A stretch of 64,000 nucleotides of DNA, from contig NZ_JODC01000006.1 in the NCBI RefSeq assembly GCF_000720765.1, positions 383,325-447,324 of the forward strand. The letters are read 5' to 3'. The notes below the pieces were generated by a model, which did not search any database, was not told the DNA's origin, and saw only the letters and a list, made by a program, of their open reading frames with translations. Both the position numbers and the translations under genes were made by a program. The stretch is from Streptomyces sp. NRRL S-646 (GTDB lineage: Bacteria > Actinomycetota > Actinomycetes > Streptomycetales > Streptomycetaceae). The stretch's first letter is position 1. Each line of letters begins with the position of its first letter. Below are positions 38,367 to 46,864 of this stretch, one piece after another.

Positions 38367-39347
38367 TCACAGCAGTCCTACGGCGGTGTCCACGGCGGCG
38401 GCCACATCGCCGTCCGCCGGGTACAGCAGCGAACGGCCGACCACCAGGCCGCGCACGGTGGGGAGTTGGAGGGCGCCGCGCCACTTCTCGTACGCGCCGT
38501 CCTGGTCGTCGCCGACCTCGCCGCCCAGGAGGACGGCGGGGAGGGTGGACGTCTCCATGACCTCGGCCATGTCGTCGGGGTTCTCGGTGACCGGCAGCTT
38601 GAGCCAGGTGTAGGCCGAGGTGCCGCCCAGCCCGGACGCGATGGCGATGGACTTGGTGACCGCCTCCGCCGAAAGGTCGTTCTTGAGCCGGCCCTCGTCC
38701 GTGCGGCGGCTGATGAACGGCTCGACGAAGACGGGGAGTCTGCGCGCGGCCATGTCGTCGATGGCGCGGGCGGTGGACTCCAGGGTGGTGAGGGAGCCCG
38801 GGTCGTCGTAGTCGATGCGCAGGAGCAGCTTGCCGGCGTCGAAGCCGAGGCGCTCGATGTCCTCGGCGCGGTGGCCGGTGAAGCGGTCGTCGAGCTCGAA
38901 GCTGGCGCCCTGGAGGCCGCCGCGGTTCATCGAGCCCATGACGACCTTGCCCTCGAGGGCGCCGAGCAGCAGCAGGTCGTCGAGGATGTCGGCGGTGGCG
39001 AGGACGCCGTCGACGCCGGGGCGGGAGAGCGCCAGGCAGAGGCGTTCCAGCAGGTCGGCGCGGTTGGCCATGGCGAACCTGCGGTCGCCGACACCGAGCG
39101 CGCCGCGCGCCGGGTGGTCGGCGGCGACGATCATCAGACGACCGGAGTCGCCGAGCAGCGGCCTGCGGGTGCGGCGGGCGGCGGCCTCCGCTATCGCCTC
39201 GGGGCGGTGGGCACGGATGCGGACGAGTTCACCGACGTCCACGGTCGGGGGTGCGGCTGCGGGCTCGCTCCTCGGAACCACGGTCATGCCCAGGCAGCCC
39301 GTGTCGTCCGTCTCGTCCACGCCCTGTCGGCGCTTGCGGGTACTCAC
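38367..39347 (-). CDS. Aldolase-like (beta/alpha)8 protein of actinobacterial iol clusters
   Basis: A 326-residue TIM-barrel protein: LMIVAADHPARGALGVG, GVDGVLATADILDDLLLLGAL, VVMGSMNRGGLQGASFELDDRFTG, KLLLRIDYDDPGSLTTLE, RLPVFVEPFI, SAYTWLKLPV (candidate Schiff-base Lys), PAVLLGGEVGDDQD and GLVVGRSLLYPADGDVAAAVD (phosphate-binding end). This corresponds to the Cgl0159-type proteins next to iol genes. It would cleave 2-deoxy-5-keto-gluconate 6-phosphate to dihydroxyacetone phosphate and malonate semialdehyde, the IolJ role. The start is GTG at 39347, overlapping the iolC stop (GTGA). The IolJ role is inferred from the operon. Confidence 0.88.
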   Translation of the reverse strand: MSTRKRRQGVDETDDTGCLGMTVVPRSEPAAAPPTVDVGELVRIRAHRPEAIAEAAARRTRRPLLGDSGRLMIVAADHPARGALGVGDRRFAMANRADLLERLCLALSRPGVDGVLATADILDDLLLLGALEGKVVMGSMNRGGLQGASFELDDRFTGHRAEDIERLGFDAGKLLLRIDYDDPGSLTTLESTARAIDDMAARRLPVFVEPFISRRTDEGRLKNDLSAEAVTKSIAIASGLGGTSAYTWLKLPVTENPDDMAEVMETSTLPAVLLGGEVGDDQDGAYEKWRGALQLPTVRGLVVGRSLLYPADGDVAAAVDTAVGLL

Positions 39348-40312
39348 AGCACTGCTCCGGCCTTGAGGGCGGCTTCGATCTCGTCCGGCGTCGGCATGGC
39401 GGAGGAGCACTCCAGGCGGGAGGCGACGATCGCGCCGGCCGCGTTGGCGTGCCGCATGATCGTCTCCAGGTCCCAGCCCTCCAGCAGACCGTGGCAGAGG
39501 GAGCCGCCGAAGGCGTCGCCGGCGCCGAGGCCGTTGAGGACGTTCACCGGGAGGGGCGGGACCTCGGCGGACTCGCCCTTGCTGTTGACGGCGAGGACGC
39601 CCTTGGGGCCCTGCTTGACGACGGCGAGTTCGACGCCCGCGTCCAGCAACGCCTGCGCGGCGGCCTGCGGTTCACGCACTCCGGTGGCGACCTCCACCTC
39701 GTCGAGGTTGCCGACCGCGACGGTGGTGTGGCGCAGGGCCTCCTGGTAGAAGGGGCGGGCTGCGGCGGCGGGGTCCCGCCAGGCTGTGTCTTTCCAAAAC
39801 ATCGGGCGCCAGTCGAGGTCGAAGACCGTCGTACCGGCCTTCGCGCGGTGGGCGAGCGCCGCGAGCGTCGCCGTACGGCTGGGCTCCTCGCTCAGGCCCG
39901 TGCCGGTGACCCAGAAGATGCGGGCGTCACGGATGGCGTCGAGGTCGAGCTCGTGGGCGTCTATCTCCAGGTCGGGAGCCTTGGGCTGCCGGTAGAAGTA
40001 CAGCGGGAAGTCGTCCGGCGGGAAGATCTCGCAGAAGGTGACCGGGGTGGGCAGGCCAGGGACCGGGGTGACCCAGCGGTCGTCGACGCCGAAGCCCTGC
40101 AGGGCCTCGTGCAGGTAGGCGCCGAAGGGGTCGTCGCCGGTGCGCGTGATCACCGCCGTACGGCGGCCGAGGCGGGCCGCGGCGACCGCGACGTTCGTCG
40201 CGGAGCCGCCCAGGAACTTGCCGAAGCTCGTCACCTGCGGCAGCGGGACACCGGTCTGGAGCGGATACAGGTCCACTCCGATCCGCCCCATGGTGATCAG
40301 GTCGTACGCCAT
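39344..40312 (-). CDS. iolC: 5-dehydro-2-deoxygluconokinase (PfkB family)
   Basis: A 322-residue ribokinase-fold kinase: YDLITMGRIGVDLYPLQTGVPL at the start, FLGGSATNVAVAAARLGRRTAVITRTGDDPFG (PfkB signature 1) and LNGLGAGDAFGGSLCHGLLEGWD (signature 2 with catalytic Asp). LDWRPMFWKDT and VAVGNLDEVEVATG are typical of IolC. It phosphorylates 5-dehydro-2-deoxy-gluconate. It is the first gene of the minus-strand operon iolC-aldolase-iolB-iolD-mmsA. The promoter lies in 40313-40437, where operator-like sequences are seen. Confidence 0.95.
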   Translation of the reverse strand: MAYDLITMGRIGVDLYPLQTGVPLPQVTSFGKFLGGSATNVAVAAARLGRRTAVITRTGDDPFGAYLHEALQGFGVDDRWVTPVPGLPTPVTFCEIFPPDDFPLYFYRQPKAPDLEIDAHELDLDAIRDARIFWVTGTGLSEEPSRTATLAALAHRAKAGTTVFDLDWRPMFWKDTAWRDPAAAARPFYQEALRHTTVAVGNLDEVEVATGVREPQAAAQALLDAGVELAVVKQGPKGVLAVNSKGESAEVPPLPVNVLNGLGAGDAFGGSLCHGLLEGWDLETIMRHANAAGAIVASRLECSSAMPTPDEIEAALKAGAVL

Positions 40313-40377
40313 CGGCTTCCCTTCGTTACGGCTCTCCCCGCGTTTTTAGCCCCGCACGCGGAGCCCTGTCAATGTTT

Positions 40378-40416
40378 TGTCCAGACATTCGGACGAGACC
40401 TTGACAGCGCTTACCA
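40378..40416. promoter_or_regulatory. Operator-like sequences in the divergent iol promoter region
   Basis: TGTCCAGACA (40378-40387) is a GntR-type half-palindrome pair. TTGACAGCGCTTACCA (40401-40416) resembles a LacI-type site centred on AGCGCT and also contains a TTGACA box. Both lie between iolC (minus) and the IolE/IolH-like gene (plus). No inositol regulator is encoded in the window. Confidence 0.45.
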
Positions 40417-40437
40417 CGCACACGGAAGCTGGCCGGC

Positions 40438-41358
40438 ATGACGTCGTTGTCACCCTCCTCTTCCTCACTGTCCCGCATCCGCATCGGGTCGGCCCCCGAC
40501 TCCTGGGGTGTGTGGTTCCCCGACGACCCGCAGCAGGTCCCCTGGCAGCGCTTCCTCGACGAGGTCGCGCAGTCCGGCTACGAGTGGATCGAGCTGGGCC
40601 CGTACGGGTACCTGCCGACCGATCCGGCCGTCCTCAGGGAGGAGACCTCCCGGCGTGGCCTGAAGGTGTCGGCGGGGACCGTGTTCACGGGCCTGCACCA
40701 CGGCGAGGCGGTCTGGGAGAAGACCTGGGCGCACGTCGCGGACAACGCGGTGCTCGCGCAGGCCATGGGTGCGTCCCATCTGGTGGTCATCCCGTCCTTC
40801 TGGCGGGACGACAAGACCGGTGAGGTGCTGGAGCCGGACACGCTGACGGCCGAACAGTGGCGGAATCTGACCTCTCTGACCGAGCGGCTCGGGCGGGAGG
40901 TGCGGGAGCGGTACGGGCTGCAGATCGTCGTCCATCCGCATGCCGACACTCATGTCGACAGCGAGGAGAACGTCGTCCGGTTCCTGGACGGGACGGACTC
41001 CGGGCTGGTGTCGCTGTGCCTGGACACGGGGCACTACGCGTACTGCGGTGGGGACAGCGTCAAGCTGATCGAGACGTACGGGGAGCGGATCGGGTATCTG
41101 CATCTGAAGCAGGTGGATCCGGAGATCCTCGCCGATGTCCGGGCCAACCAGGTGCCGTTCGGGCCTGCGGTGGCGCGAGGTGTGATGTGTGAACCGCCTG
41201 CCGGGGTGCCGGCGCTCGGCCCCGTCCTGGAGGCGGCTCAGAAGCTGGACGTGGATCTCTTCGCGATCGTCGAGCAGGACATGTATCCGTGTGAGCCTGA
41301 CAAGCCGTTGCCTATTGCTCAGCGGACTCGGGCGTTTCTGCGGTCCTGTGGGGCCTGA
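40438..41358 (+). CDS. Sugar phosphate isomerase/epimerase-type TIM-barrel protein (IolE/IolH-like)
   Basis: A 306-residue AP-endonuclease-2-fold protein. RIGSAPDSWGVWFPDDPQQVPWQRFLDEVAQSGYEWIELGPYGYLPTD opens the barrel. Metal-binding positions appear in LQIVVHPHADTHVDSEENV, LCLDTGHYAYCGGD and IGYLHLKQVDPEI, then a final FAIVEQDMYPC (Glu). This is the family of inosose dehydratase (IolE) and IolH. Its place divergent from the iol operon supports a role in inositol use. IolE is the better guess because that step is otherwise missing here. It has GGAAG before the ATG. Confidence 0.85.
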   Translation: MTSLSPSSSSLSRIRIGSAPDSWGVWFPDDPQQVPWQRFLDEVAQSGYEWIELGPYGYLPTDPAVLREETSRRGLKVSAGTVFTGLHHGEAVWEKTWAHVADNAVLAQAMGASHLVVIPSFWRDDKTGEVLEPDTLTAEQWRNLTSLTERLGREVRERYGLQIVVHPHADTHVDSEENVVRFLDGTDSGLVSLCLDTGHYAYCGGDSVKLIETYGERIGYLHLKQVDPEILADVRANQVPFGPAVARGVMCEPPAGVPALGPVLEAAQKLDVDLFAIVEQDMYPCEPDKPLPIAQRTRAFLRSCGA

Positions 41359-41395
41359 GAGCGCCTGATCGTCTGCCCGGTTCGGTAGTTGTGCG

Positions 41396-41464
41396 AGTGC
41401 GGGTCGTTTGTGGCTTGTCGCGCCCACGCGACGGAGTCGCATATTGACACTGCCTCGCGCCCCT
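41396..41464 (+). repeat. Dispersed repeat, module 2 with upstream arm
   Basis: It runs from GAGTGCGGGTCG through GCTTGTCGCGCCCACGCGAC to CCTCGCGCCCCTAA. It is close to the copy at 32410-32478. It lies about 40 bp past the stop of the IolE/IolH-like gene. Confidence 0.85.
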
Positions 41465-41583
41465 AAGGGGGTTGCAGCATGGGTGGATGACAAGTGCCGT
41501 GCAGGTTCGGTCGGGCGCCGGGGGAGGTCTCCGACGGCCCCGCCACGGGGAACCGGGGGAGCCGGTGGGCCGGGCCCGGCGAT

Positions 41584-41624
41584 AGGGGTCTCCCCGGGCT
41601 CGAGCGAAGTCGAGAGTTTGGGGA
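41584..41624 (-). repeat. Dispersed repeat, hairpin module
   Basis: GGGCTCGAGCGAAGTCGAGA lies between G-rich flanks (GGGGTCTCC and GTTTGGGG). It is the inverse of the module at 50073-50116, with several changes in the outer stem. Confidence 0.8.
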
Positions 41625-41718
41625 AGGGTCCGGCCCACCTCGGCGATGTCAACGCACCACGCCTCTGAGCCCGCCCGCACGTTTGCAGCACTCGTGTCAC
41701 AAACACCCCTTTCCTGTC

Positions 41719-41757
41719 ACGGGTGTCGCATGTGCGCGAGGCTTGCGTCACACCCGT
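41719..41757. promoter_or_regulatory. Inverted repeat ACGGGTGT-N23-ACACCCGT upstream of the small MerR-like gene
   Basis: Perfect 8-bp arms about 130 bp upstream of the start at 41889. It could be a regulator site for the small DNA-binding protein. The 11-mer GTCACACCCGT in the right arm also occurs at 544-554. Confidence 0.35.
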
Positions 41758-41888
41758 CCCACAGACCCTGCCCTCCCCTCACGCTCCGTCGTTGACCAGG
41801 CACAGATCTGTGATCGCCAGCGCAGCGCCCGGCTCCCCCGACGGCCGCCCCCGGCCGCCCCCGCGGTGCGCGCGGGGAGGTGCTACCC

Positions 41889-42113
41889 ATGACCGACCGA
41901 AGGCTCTGGTCGTACAAGGAGATCGCGGCGCACATCAAGGTGCAGCCGGACACCGTGCGGTCCTACCGCAAGCACGGGCTGCTGCCGCCGCCCGACCACG
42001 TGGAGGGCGGCAAGCCCTTCTGGTACGCGGACACGGTCCGGGCCTGGGTCGCCTCCCGGCCCGGAAACCGCGGCCGCAGAGACGACGAGGCCCCTGACCA
42101 CCCGGTCTCCTGA
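41889..42113 (+). CDS. Small MerR/excisionase-type helix-turn-helix protein
   Basis: A 74-residue DNA-binding protein made of little more than one winged helix-turn-helix: LWSYKEIAAHIKVQPDTVRSYRKHGLLPPPDHVEGGKPFWYADTVRAWVASRPG. The pattern (recognition helix TVRSYR, wing with FWYADTV) fits MerR/AlpA/Xis-like and BldC-like proteins. The tail is acidic. ATG at 41889 has GGGGAGG upstream. No phage or integrase gene is nearby, so it is more likely a chromosomal regulator than an excisionase. The target is unknown. Confidence 0.85.
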   Translation: MTDRRLWSYKEIAAHIKVQPDTVRSYRKHGLLPPPDHVEGGKPFWYADTVRAWVASRPGNRGRRDDEAPDHPVS

Positions 42114-42153
42114 GCTCGCGGCCTCGCGGCCTTCTGGCCTCGTGAAAAACGAC

Positions 42154-42182
42154 CTGTGCCCCACCTGCCCCGTGGGGCACAG
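42154..42182. promoter_or_regulatory. Perfect inverted repeat CTGTGCCCCAC-N7-GTGGGGCACAG in the leader of the GNAT gene
   Basis: Perfect 11-bp arms ending seven bases before the ATG at 42190. It would form a very stable mRNA hairpin covering the usual ribosome-binding position, or serve as an operator. No regulator can be assigned. Confidence 0.6.
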
Positions 42183-42189
42183 TCGTCTC

Positions 42190-42756
42190 ATGAGCGACTT
42201 CTCAGTGAAGCCCGTACTGACCGGTGAGAAGAGCGTCCTGCGGCCCTTCACCGCGGCAGACGCCGAGGTGATGTGGGAGATCATCCAGGACCCCGAGGTC
42301 ATCCGCTTCACGGGCGAACCGTCCACCGAGTTCACCCTGGCACTCCTGCGGTCCTTGTACGGCGCCCGGGCCACCTCCCCCGACCGGCTCGACCTCGCCG
42401 TCACCGACCCCGCCACGGGCGAACTCCTCGGCGAGGTCGTGCTGTACGAGTGGGATCCGGGGGCGCGCAGCTGCACGTTCCGCACGCTGATCGGCCCCCG
42501 GGGGCGCGGCCGGGGTATCGGCACCGAAGCCACTCGGCTGATCATCGGGTACGGCTTCGAGCAACTGGGGCTGCACCGCATCCAGTTGGAGGCCTACGGC
42601 CACAACCACCGGGCCCTGCGTGTCTACGAGAAGGTCGGGTTCGTGACCGAGGGCATCCTGCGGGAGGTGGAGATGCGCGACGGCGAGTGGGTCGACGAGG
42701 TGGTCATGGGCCTTCTCGACCGCGAGTGGAAGGCCCTCAGCTCCACGGCTCGATGA
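42190..42756 (+). CDS. GNAT-family N-acetyltransferase (RimJ/RimL-like)
   Basis: A 188-residue acetyltransferase: [30 protein letters not shown] at the start, [47 protein letters not shown] with the acetyl-CoA loop (RGRGIGTEA), and [31 protein letters not shown]. This fits the RimJ/RimL-type group that acetylates protein or small-molecule amines. The ATG at 42190 lacks a clear ribosome binding site and is preceded directly by a perfect hairpin. An in-frame GTG at 42142 would read through that hairpin and is less likely. The 3' end overlaps the convergent dehydrogenase gene by 20 bp. Confidence 0.9.
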   Translation: MSDFSVKPVLTGEKSVLRPFTAADAEVMWEIIQDPEVIRFTGEPSTEFTLALLRSLYGARATSPDRLDLAVTDPATGELLGEVVLYEWDPGARSCTFRTLIGPRGRGRGIGTEATRLIIGYGFEQLGLHRIQLEAYGHNHRALRVYEKVGFVTEGILREVEMRDGEWVDEVVMGLLDREWKALSSTAR

Positions 42757-43780
42757 CCGTCACCCCCGCTCCCGGCGTCGTCCCCATCGCCGCCAGCGCG
42801 TCGGGGGTCGCGTCCAGGGTGATCGTGGACGTGACCAGCAGGTCGGGGCGGAGCACGCCCGCTCTGACCAGCTCCAGCATCGGCGGGTAGGTGTGCGCCG
42901 CCATGCCGTGGCTGCCGAGGAGTTCGAGTTCCAGGGCGATCGCTCGGCCCATCGGGACGGGGGTCGTGCCGGTGGGTGACGGGAGCAGGCCCACCTGGAC
43001 GTGGCGGCCGCGGCGGCGCAGGCCGTTCACGGACGCGGCGCAGGTGACGGGTGAGCCGAGGGCGTCGAGGGACAGCTGCGCACCGCCGCCGGTCAGCTCG
43101 CGGATCGCCGCGGCCGTGTCCGGTGTCCGTGCCGCGTCCACGCACTCCGTCGCGCCGAACTTCCGCGCCAGGTCCAGCGCCTGAGGCGATACGTCCACCG
43201 CGATCACCCGCGCCCCCGATGCCGCCGCGATCATCACCGCGGACAGGCCCACACCCCCGCAACCGTGCACCGCGACCCACTCCCCCGCCGCCACCCGGCC
43301 CTGCTGCACGACCGCGCGGAACGCCGTGGCGAACCGGCAGCCGAGCGCTGCCGCTGTGGCGAAGGACAGTTCCTGCGGTACGGCGACGAGATTGACGTCG
43401 GCGTGGTCCAGCGCCACGTACTGGGCGAACGAGCCCCAGTGGGTGAAGCCGGGCTGGGTTTGCCGCTCGCACACCTGCTGGTCGCCCGCGGCGCATGCGG
43501 CGCAGCTGCCACATGCACACACGAAGGGGACGGTAACTCGGTCGCCGGGGTGCCAGGCGGTCACTCTGGCGCCGACCGCCTCCACGACACCGGCCAGTTC
43601 GTGGCCCGGTACGTGAGGGAGGGTGATGTCGGGGTCATGGCCCTGCCAGCCGTGCCAGTCGCTTCGGCATAGGCCGGTCGCCTCGACGCGCACGACCACA
43701 CCGTGGTCCGCCGGCTGAGGGTCCGGCACTTCCCGTACCTCAGCGGGCTCCCCGTACTGCTCGAACACCACTGCCCGCAT
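42737..43780 (-). CDS. Zinc-dependent alcohol dehydrogenase (medium chain)
   Basis: A 347-residue zinc dehydrogenase: [13 protein letters not shown] (catalytic Cys), [13 protein letters not shown] (His-Glu), the structural-zinc cysteines in [24 protein letters not shown], and [27 protein letters not shown] (GxGxxG). It oxidises an unknown alcohol with NAD(P). ATG at 43780 is used because GGGAG precedes it and MRAVVFE is the family start; ATG at 43792 is possible. The start lies 41 bp inside the end of the MMPL gene. Its 3' end overlaps the convergent GNAT gene by 20 bp. Confidence 0.93.
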   Translation of the reverse strand: MRAVVFEQYGEPAEVREVPDPQPADHGVVVRVEATGLCRSDWHGWQGHDPDITLPHVPGHELAGVVEAVGARVTAWHPGDRVTVPFVCACGSCAACAAGDQQVCERQTQPGFTHWGSFAQYVALDHADVNLVAVPQELSFATAAALGCRFATAFRAVVQQGRVAAGEWVAVHGCGGVGLSAVMIAAASGARVIAVDVSPQALDLARKFGATECVDAARTPDTAAAIRELTGGGAQLSLDALGSPVTCAASVNGLRRRGRHVQVGLLPSPTGTTPVPMGRAIALELELLGSHGMAAHTYPPMLELVRAGVLRPDLLVTSTITLDATPDALAAMGTTPGAGVTVIEPWS

Positions 43781-46037
43781 GTGCGCTCCCATCGCCGTTT
43801 TCCTCTGCGGGTACATCGTGGCCGGTCGCGCCCGGCGGAGCCGCATATTGCTGCAGCCCCGCGCCCCTGAGGGGGGTTCGCTCACCGCCTGTTTCGCTGA
43901 GACCGAACCTTTGGTGGAACCTCCGCAGCGGCCCCGGCGCCCACCAGGTCGCACGCCCCGTCAGCCTCATCACCGCCGGTACCAACAGGCTCCGTACGAT
44001 CATCGCGTCCATCAGCACCGCCAGGGCGATGCCCAGGCCGAGCATCTTGGTGTTGGTGACCCGGGAGGTGCCGATGGCGACCATCACCACCGCCAGGATC
44101 ACCGCCGCTGCTGTGATCAGCCCGCCGGTGCGCTGCAGGCCGTGGCGGACCGCCTCGTTGTGGTCGCCCGTTGTGTCGTACTCCTCCTTGATACGGGAGA
44201 GCAGGAAGACGCCGTAGTCCATGGAGAGGCCGAAGGCCACGCAGAACATCAGGACCGGCAGGGTGGTCTCTATGGAGCCGGGGCTGGTGAAGCCGAGCAG
44301 ACCGGACAGGTGGCCGTCCTGGAAGACCCAGACCACCGCGCCGAACATGGCGGTCAGGCTGAGCGCGTTGAGCACCACCGCCTGGATCGGTATCAGCACG
44401 CTGCCGGTCAGCAGGAAGACCAGGAGCAGGGTGACGATCGCGATGAAGGCGGCCGCCCAGGGCAGGCGCTCGGCTATCGCGTGCTTGGAGTCGACCAGAA
44501 CGGCCGCCGTGCCGGTCACCTTGGTGTCGAAGGGGGCGTGCGTGGCGCGCAGGTCACCCACGAGGCGCTGGGCCGTGTCGTCCACGGCCTCCCCCTTGGG
44601 CAGCACGGTGAAGTACGCCGACGCTCCCTTCACCAGCGGGCCGTCGACCCTCAGCACGCCGGGCAGGGCGGCTATCCGGTCCTTGTACGCGGTGTACTGG
44701 GCGGGGGTCGCCTTTCCCTCGGCCAGCACCTCCAGGCCGCCGCCCGGGGTGCCCGGGAAGCCGTCGCGGATGTGCTGCTGGACCACGTGGGACTCTGCGG
44801 TCGAGGGGAGTTGACGGTCGTCAGCGGTGCCGAACTTCACGCCCAGGAAGGGCAGTCCGAGGACGATCAGGACAGCGGTGGTCGCCACGGCGAAGAGCGG
44901 GGCCCGGCGCATCACCAGGGTCGCCATCCGCGCCCAGGCCGTGCCCTCCTCGCCGGAGGTCCTCGGCGCCCGTCCCCGCCGGAACAGGCGGCGCAGATCC
45001 AGGGAGTCGACCCGGTGTCCCAGCAGGACCAGGGCTGCCGGAAGCAGGATCAGTGCGGCCGCGGCCGCCAGCAGGACCACCGCTATGCCGGCGTATGCGA
45101 AAGACCGCAGGAAGTACTGCGGGAAGAGCAGCATCGCCGCGAGGGAGACCGCGACCGTGAGGGACGAGAAGAGGACTGTGCGGCCGGCTGTGCGCAGGGT
45201 GGTGCCCACCGCCGTCAACGGGTCGGCGCCCGTGGACAGTTCTTCACGGAAGCGGCGGACGATGAACAGCGCGTAGTCGATGGCCAGGCCCAGCCCCAGG
45301 GCCGTGGTGAGGTTCATCGCGAAGACCGAGACGTCGGTGAACTCGGTCAGTCCGCGCAGCACCGCGTTGGTCCCGAGGATCGCGACGACGCCGATGCCCA
45401 GCGGCAGCAGGGCGGCGATCGCCGACCCGAAGACCATCACCAGCAGCACGAGTGTCACCGGCAGGGCGATCATCTCGGCGCGGGTCAGGTCCTCCTTGAT
45501 GATCGTCTGCATCTCGTGCCGCACGGCGACGAGACCGCCGACCTTCACCTGCACCGGGCCGTGTGTGCCGCGGTAGTGGGGCGCGATGCGGTCCAGGGTG
45601 TCGCCCATAGCCTTCTCGTCACCTGTGATGTGCGCGGCGATCAGCGCCTCGTGGCCGTCCTTGGCGCGGAGTGCCGGTGATGCGGACTGCCAGTAGGAGC
45701 CGACCCCTGTGACGCCCTTCTCACCGGCCAGGCGCGCGGTGAGGCGCCGGGCCTGGGCGGCGACGGCGGGGTCGTCCACCGAGGAACGGCCCGAGTCGAC
45801 GAGGAGCAGCAGATTGGGCTGGGAGTCCGGGAACTCGCGCTCCAGCGCCTTGGTCGCATACGTCGACTGGGCGTCCGGGTCCTCCCAGCCGCCGCTGCCC
45901 AGGCGGTCGGCCACCCCACTGCCGGCCAGCACGGCGAGCGCGGTGATGACCAGGGCCACAAGCAGTGAGAGCCGTGGGCGGGCGGTCACGAAGCGGGTCC
46001 AGCCCCCGGGGCGCGGTGGCTTGTTGACTTCGGTCAT
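43740..46037 (-). CDS. MMPL/RND-family membrane transporter
   Basis: A 765-residue MMPL exporter with the two-fold pattern of six helices per half and two large external loops. Motifs are [20 protein letters not shown] in the first half and [20 protein letters not shown] in the second (functional Asp-Tyr pairs), with [20 protein letters not shown]. It probably exports lipids or drugs using the proton gradient. The C-terminal 35-40 residues ([25 protein letters not shown] and on) are encoded by the dispersed repeat at 43808-43869 and run 41 bp into the dehydrogenase gene. The divergent TetR gene and operators upstream suggest drug or metabolite induction. Confidence 0.92.
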   Translation of the reverse strand: MTEVNKPPRPGGWTRFVTARPRLSLLVALVITALAVLAGSGVADRLGSGGWEDPDAQSTYATKALEREFPDSQPNLLLLVDSGRSSVDDPAVAAQARRLTARLAGEKGVTGVGSYWQSASPALRAKDGHEALIAAHITGDEKAMGDTLDRIAPHYRGTHGPVQVKVGGLVAVRHEMQTIIKEDLTRAEMIALPVTLVLLVMVFGSAIAALLPLGIGVVAILGTNAVLRGLTEFTDVSVFAMNLTTALGLGLAIDYALFIVRRFREELSTGADPLTAVGTTLRTAGRTVLFSSLTVAVSLAAMLLFPQYFLRSFAYAGIAVVLLAAAAALILLPAALVLLGHRVDSLDLRRLFRRGRAPRTSGEEGTAWARMATLVMRRAPLFAVATTAVLIVLGLPFLGVKFGTADDRQLPSTAESHVVQQHIRDGFPGTPGGGLEVLAEGKATPAQYTAYKDRIAALPGVLRVDGPLVKGASAYFTVLPKGEAVDDTAQRLVGDLRATHAPFDTKVTGTAAVLVDSKHAIAERLPWAAAFIAIVTLLLVFLLTGSVLIPIQAVVLNALSLTAMFGAVVWVFQDGHLSGLLGFTSPGSIETTLPVLMFCVAFGLSMDYGVFLLSRIKEEYDTTGDHNEAVRHGLQRTGGLITAAAVILAVVMVAIGTSRVTNTKMLGLGIALAVLMDAMIVRSLLVPAVMRLTGRATWWAPGPLRRFHQRFGLSETGGERTPLRGAGLQQYAAPPGATGHDVPAEENGDGSAHAGSGVRAVRGAR
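43808..43869 (+). repeat. Dispersed repeat (module 2) in the 3' end of the MMPL gene
   Basis: It runs from GCGGGTACATCGTGG through CCGGTCGCGCCCGGCGGAGC to CCCCGCGCCCCTGA. It is translated on the minus strand as part of the MMPL tail. Confidence 0.85.
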
Positions 46038-46087
46038 CGTGCGGTGTCCCCTTCACCGTGGAAACCATAAGCTGGCAAACACGAGAC

Positions 46088-46135
46088 ATCGCTCGCGTTT
46101 CATCTGCACCCAGAATGCGAGCGACCGCTCGCGTT
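46088..46135. promoter_or_regulatory. TetR-type operators between MMPL and tetR genes
   Basis: GCGAGCG-ac-CGCTCGC (46117-46132, perfect 7-bp arms, flanked by AA/TT) and a repeat of its right half, CGCTCGCGTTT, at 46090-46100 (second copy 46126-46136, 36 bp apart). They lie between the divergent starts, the usual place for a local TetR repressor. Confidence 0.75.
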
Positions 46136-46168
46136 TGTCAATCGCGTTCGGAGAACTGGGGATAACGC

Positions 46169-46840
46169 GTGCCCGAGAACTCACAGAAGGAACAGCCGCG
46201 CCGCCGTCAGGCCCGCGGCGAGCGCCGCATCGCCCAGCTCCTGGAGGCCGCCGCCTCGGTCTTCTGCACCACCGGCTACACGGCCGCCAGCACCAACGCC
46301 ATCGCCCGCGAGGCCGGCGTCTCGCCGGGGACGCTGTACCAGTTCTTCCCGAACAAGGAAGCGATCGCGATCGAGCTGGGCGACCGGCTGATGCACGAGA
46401 TGCGGGAGACGTACGGCGAGGCGCTCGCGCCCGTCGACCCGGCGACCTCGCTGGAGGAGGCGGTCGGCGCCGCCGTGGACCGGTTCATCGCCTTCAACTG
46501 CGACCACCCGGTGTTCTTCGCGCTGATGCACGGCCCCGACATCCCGGGCCGGATCGCCGAGGAGCACGACGCCCTGCACGCGACCCTGGTCTCCCGGATC
46601 GAGGACCTGCTGTTCTCGCTGCTGCCGGACGCACCCCCGGCCGACGTCACCCGCACCGCGCATGTCTGCCTCGGCATGTACAAGGCGGGCCTGGAGCTGG
46701 TCCTCGCCCACGAGGGCGCCGAACGCGACGCGTACACCCGGGAGATCAAGAACGTACTGATCCGCTATCTGGAGCCCTTGGTCGGCGACCGCCTGGGCAC
46801 CCAGCAGGACACAGATGCCACCACGACTCGCACCGCCTGA
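46169..46840 (+). CDS. TetR-family transcriptional repressor
   Basis: This 223-residue protein has an N-terminal TetR DNA-binding domain: RIAQLLEAAASVFCTTGYTAASTNAIAREAGVSPGTLYQFFPNKEAIAIELGDRL. A helical ligand domain follows (HPVFFALMHGPDIPGRI, TAHVCLGMYKAGLELVLAHEG). The start is GTG at 46169 behind GGGGATAAC. It is divergent from the MMPL exporter, with matching palindromes between the two, so it very likely represses that exporter and itself. The ligand is unknown. Confidence 0.93.
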   Translation: MPENSQKEQPRRRQARGERRIAQLLEAAASVFCTTGYTAASTNAIAREAGVSPGTLYQFFPNKEAIAIELGDRLMHEMRETYGEALAPVDPATSLEEAVGAAVDRFIAFNCDHPVFFALMHGPDIPGRIAEEHDALHATLVSRIEDLLFSLLPDAPPADVTRTAHVCLGMYKAGLELVLAHEGAERDAYTREIKNVLIRYLEPLVGDRLGTQQDTDATTTRTA

Positions 46841-46864
46841 CCGCCACGCCCCTCCTTGGATGGG

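Larger units (their letters stand above)
41359..41888. other. Intergenic region (530 bp) with two dispersed-repeat copies
   Basis: It holds the module-2 repeat at 41396-41464, the hairpin-module repeat at 41584-41624 (opposite orientation) and an inverted repeat ACGGGTGT-N23-ACACCCGT at 41719-41757. The last 30 bases give GGGGAGG for the start at 41889. Several short open frames overlap the repeats, but none has coding character. Confidence 0.6.

Noticed and set aside
41889..42113. Small helix-turn-helix protein as a phage or plasmid excisionase
   Set aside because: There is no integrase, attachment-site repeat or tRNA target nearby, and codon use matches the neighbours.
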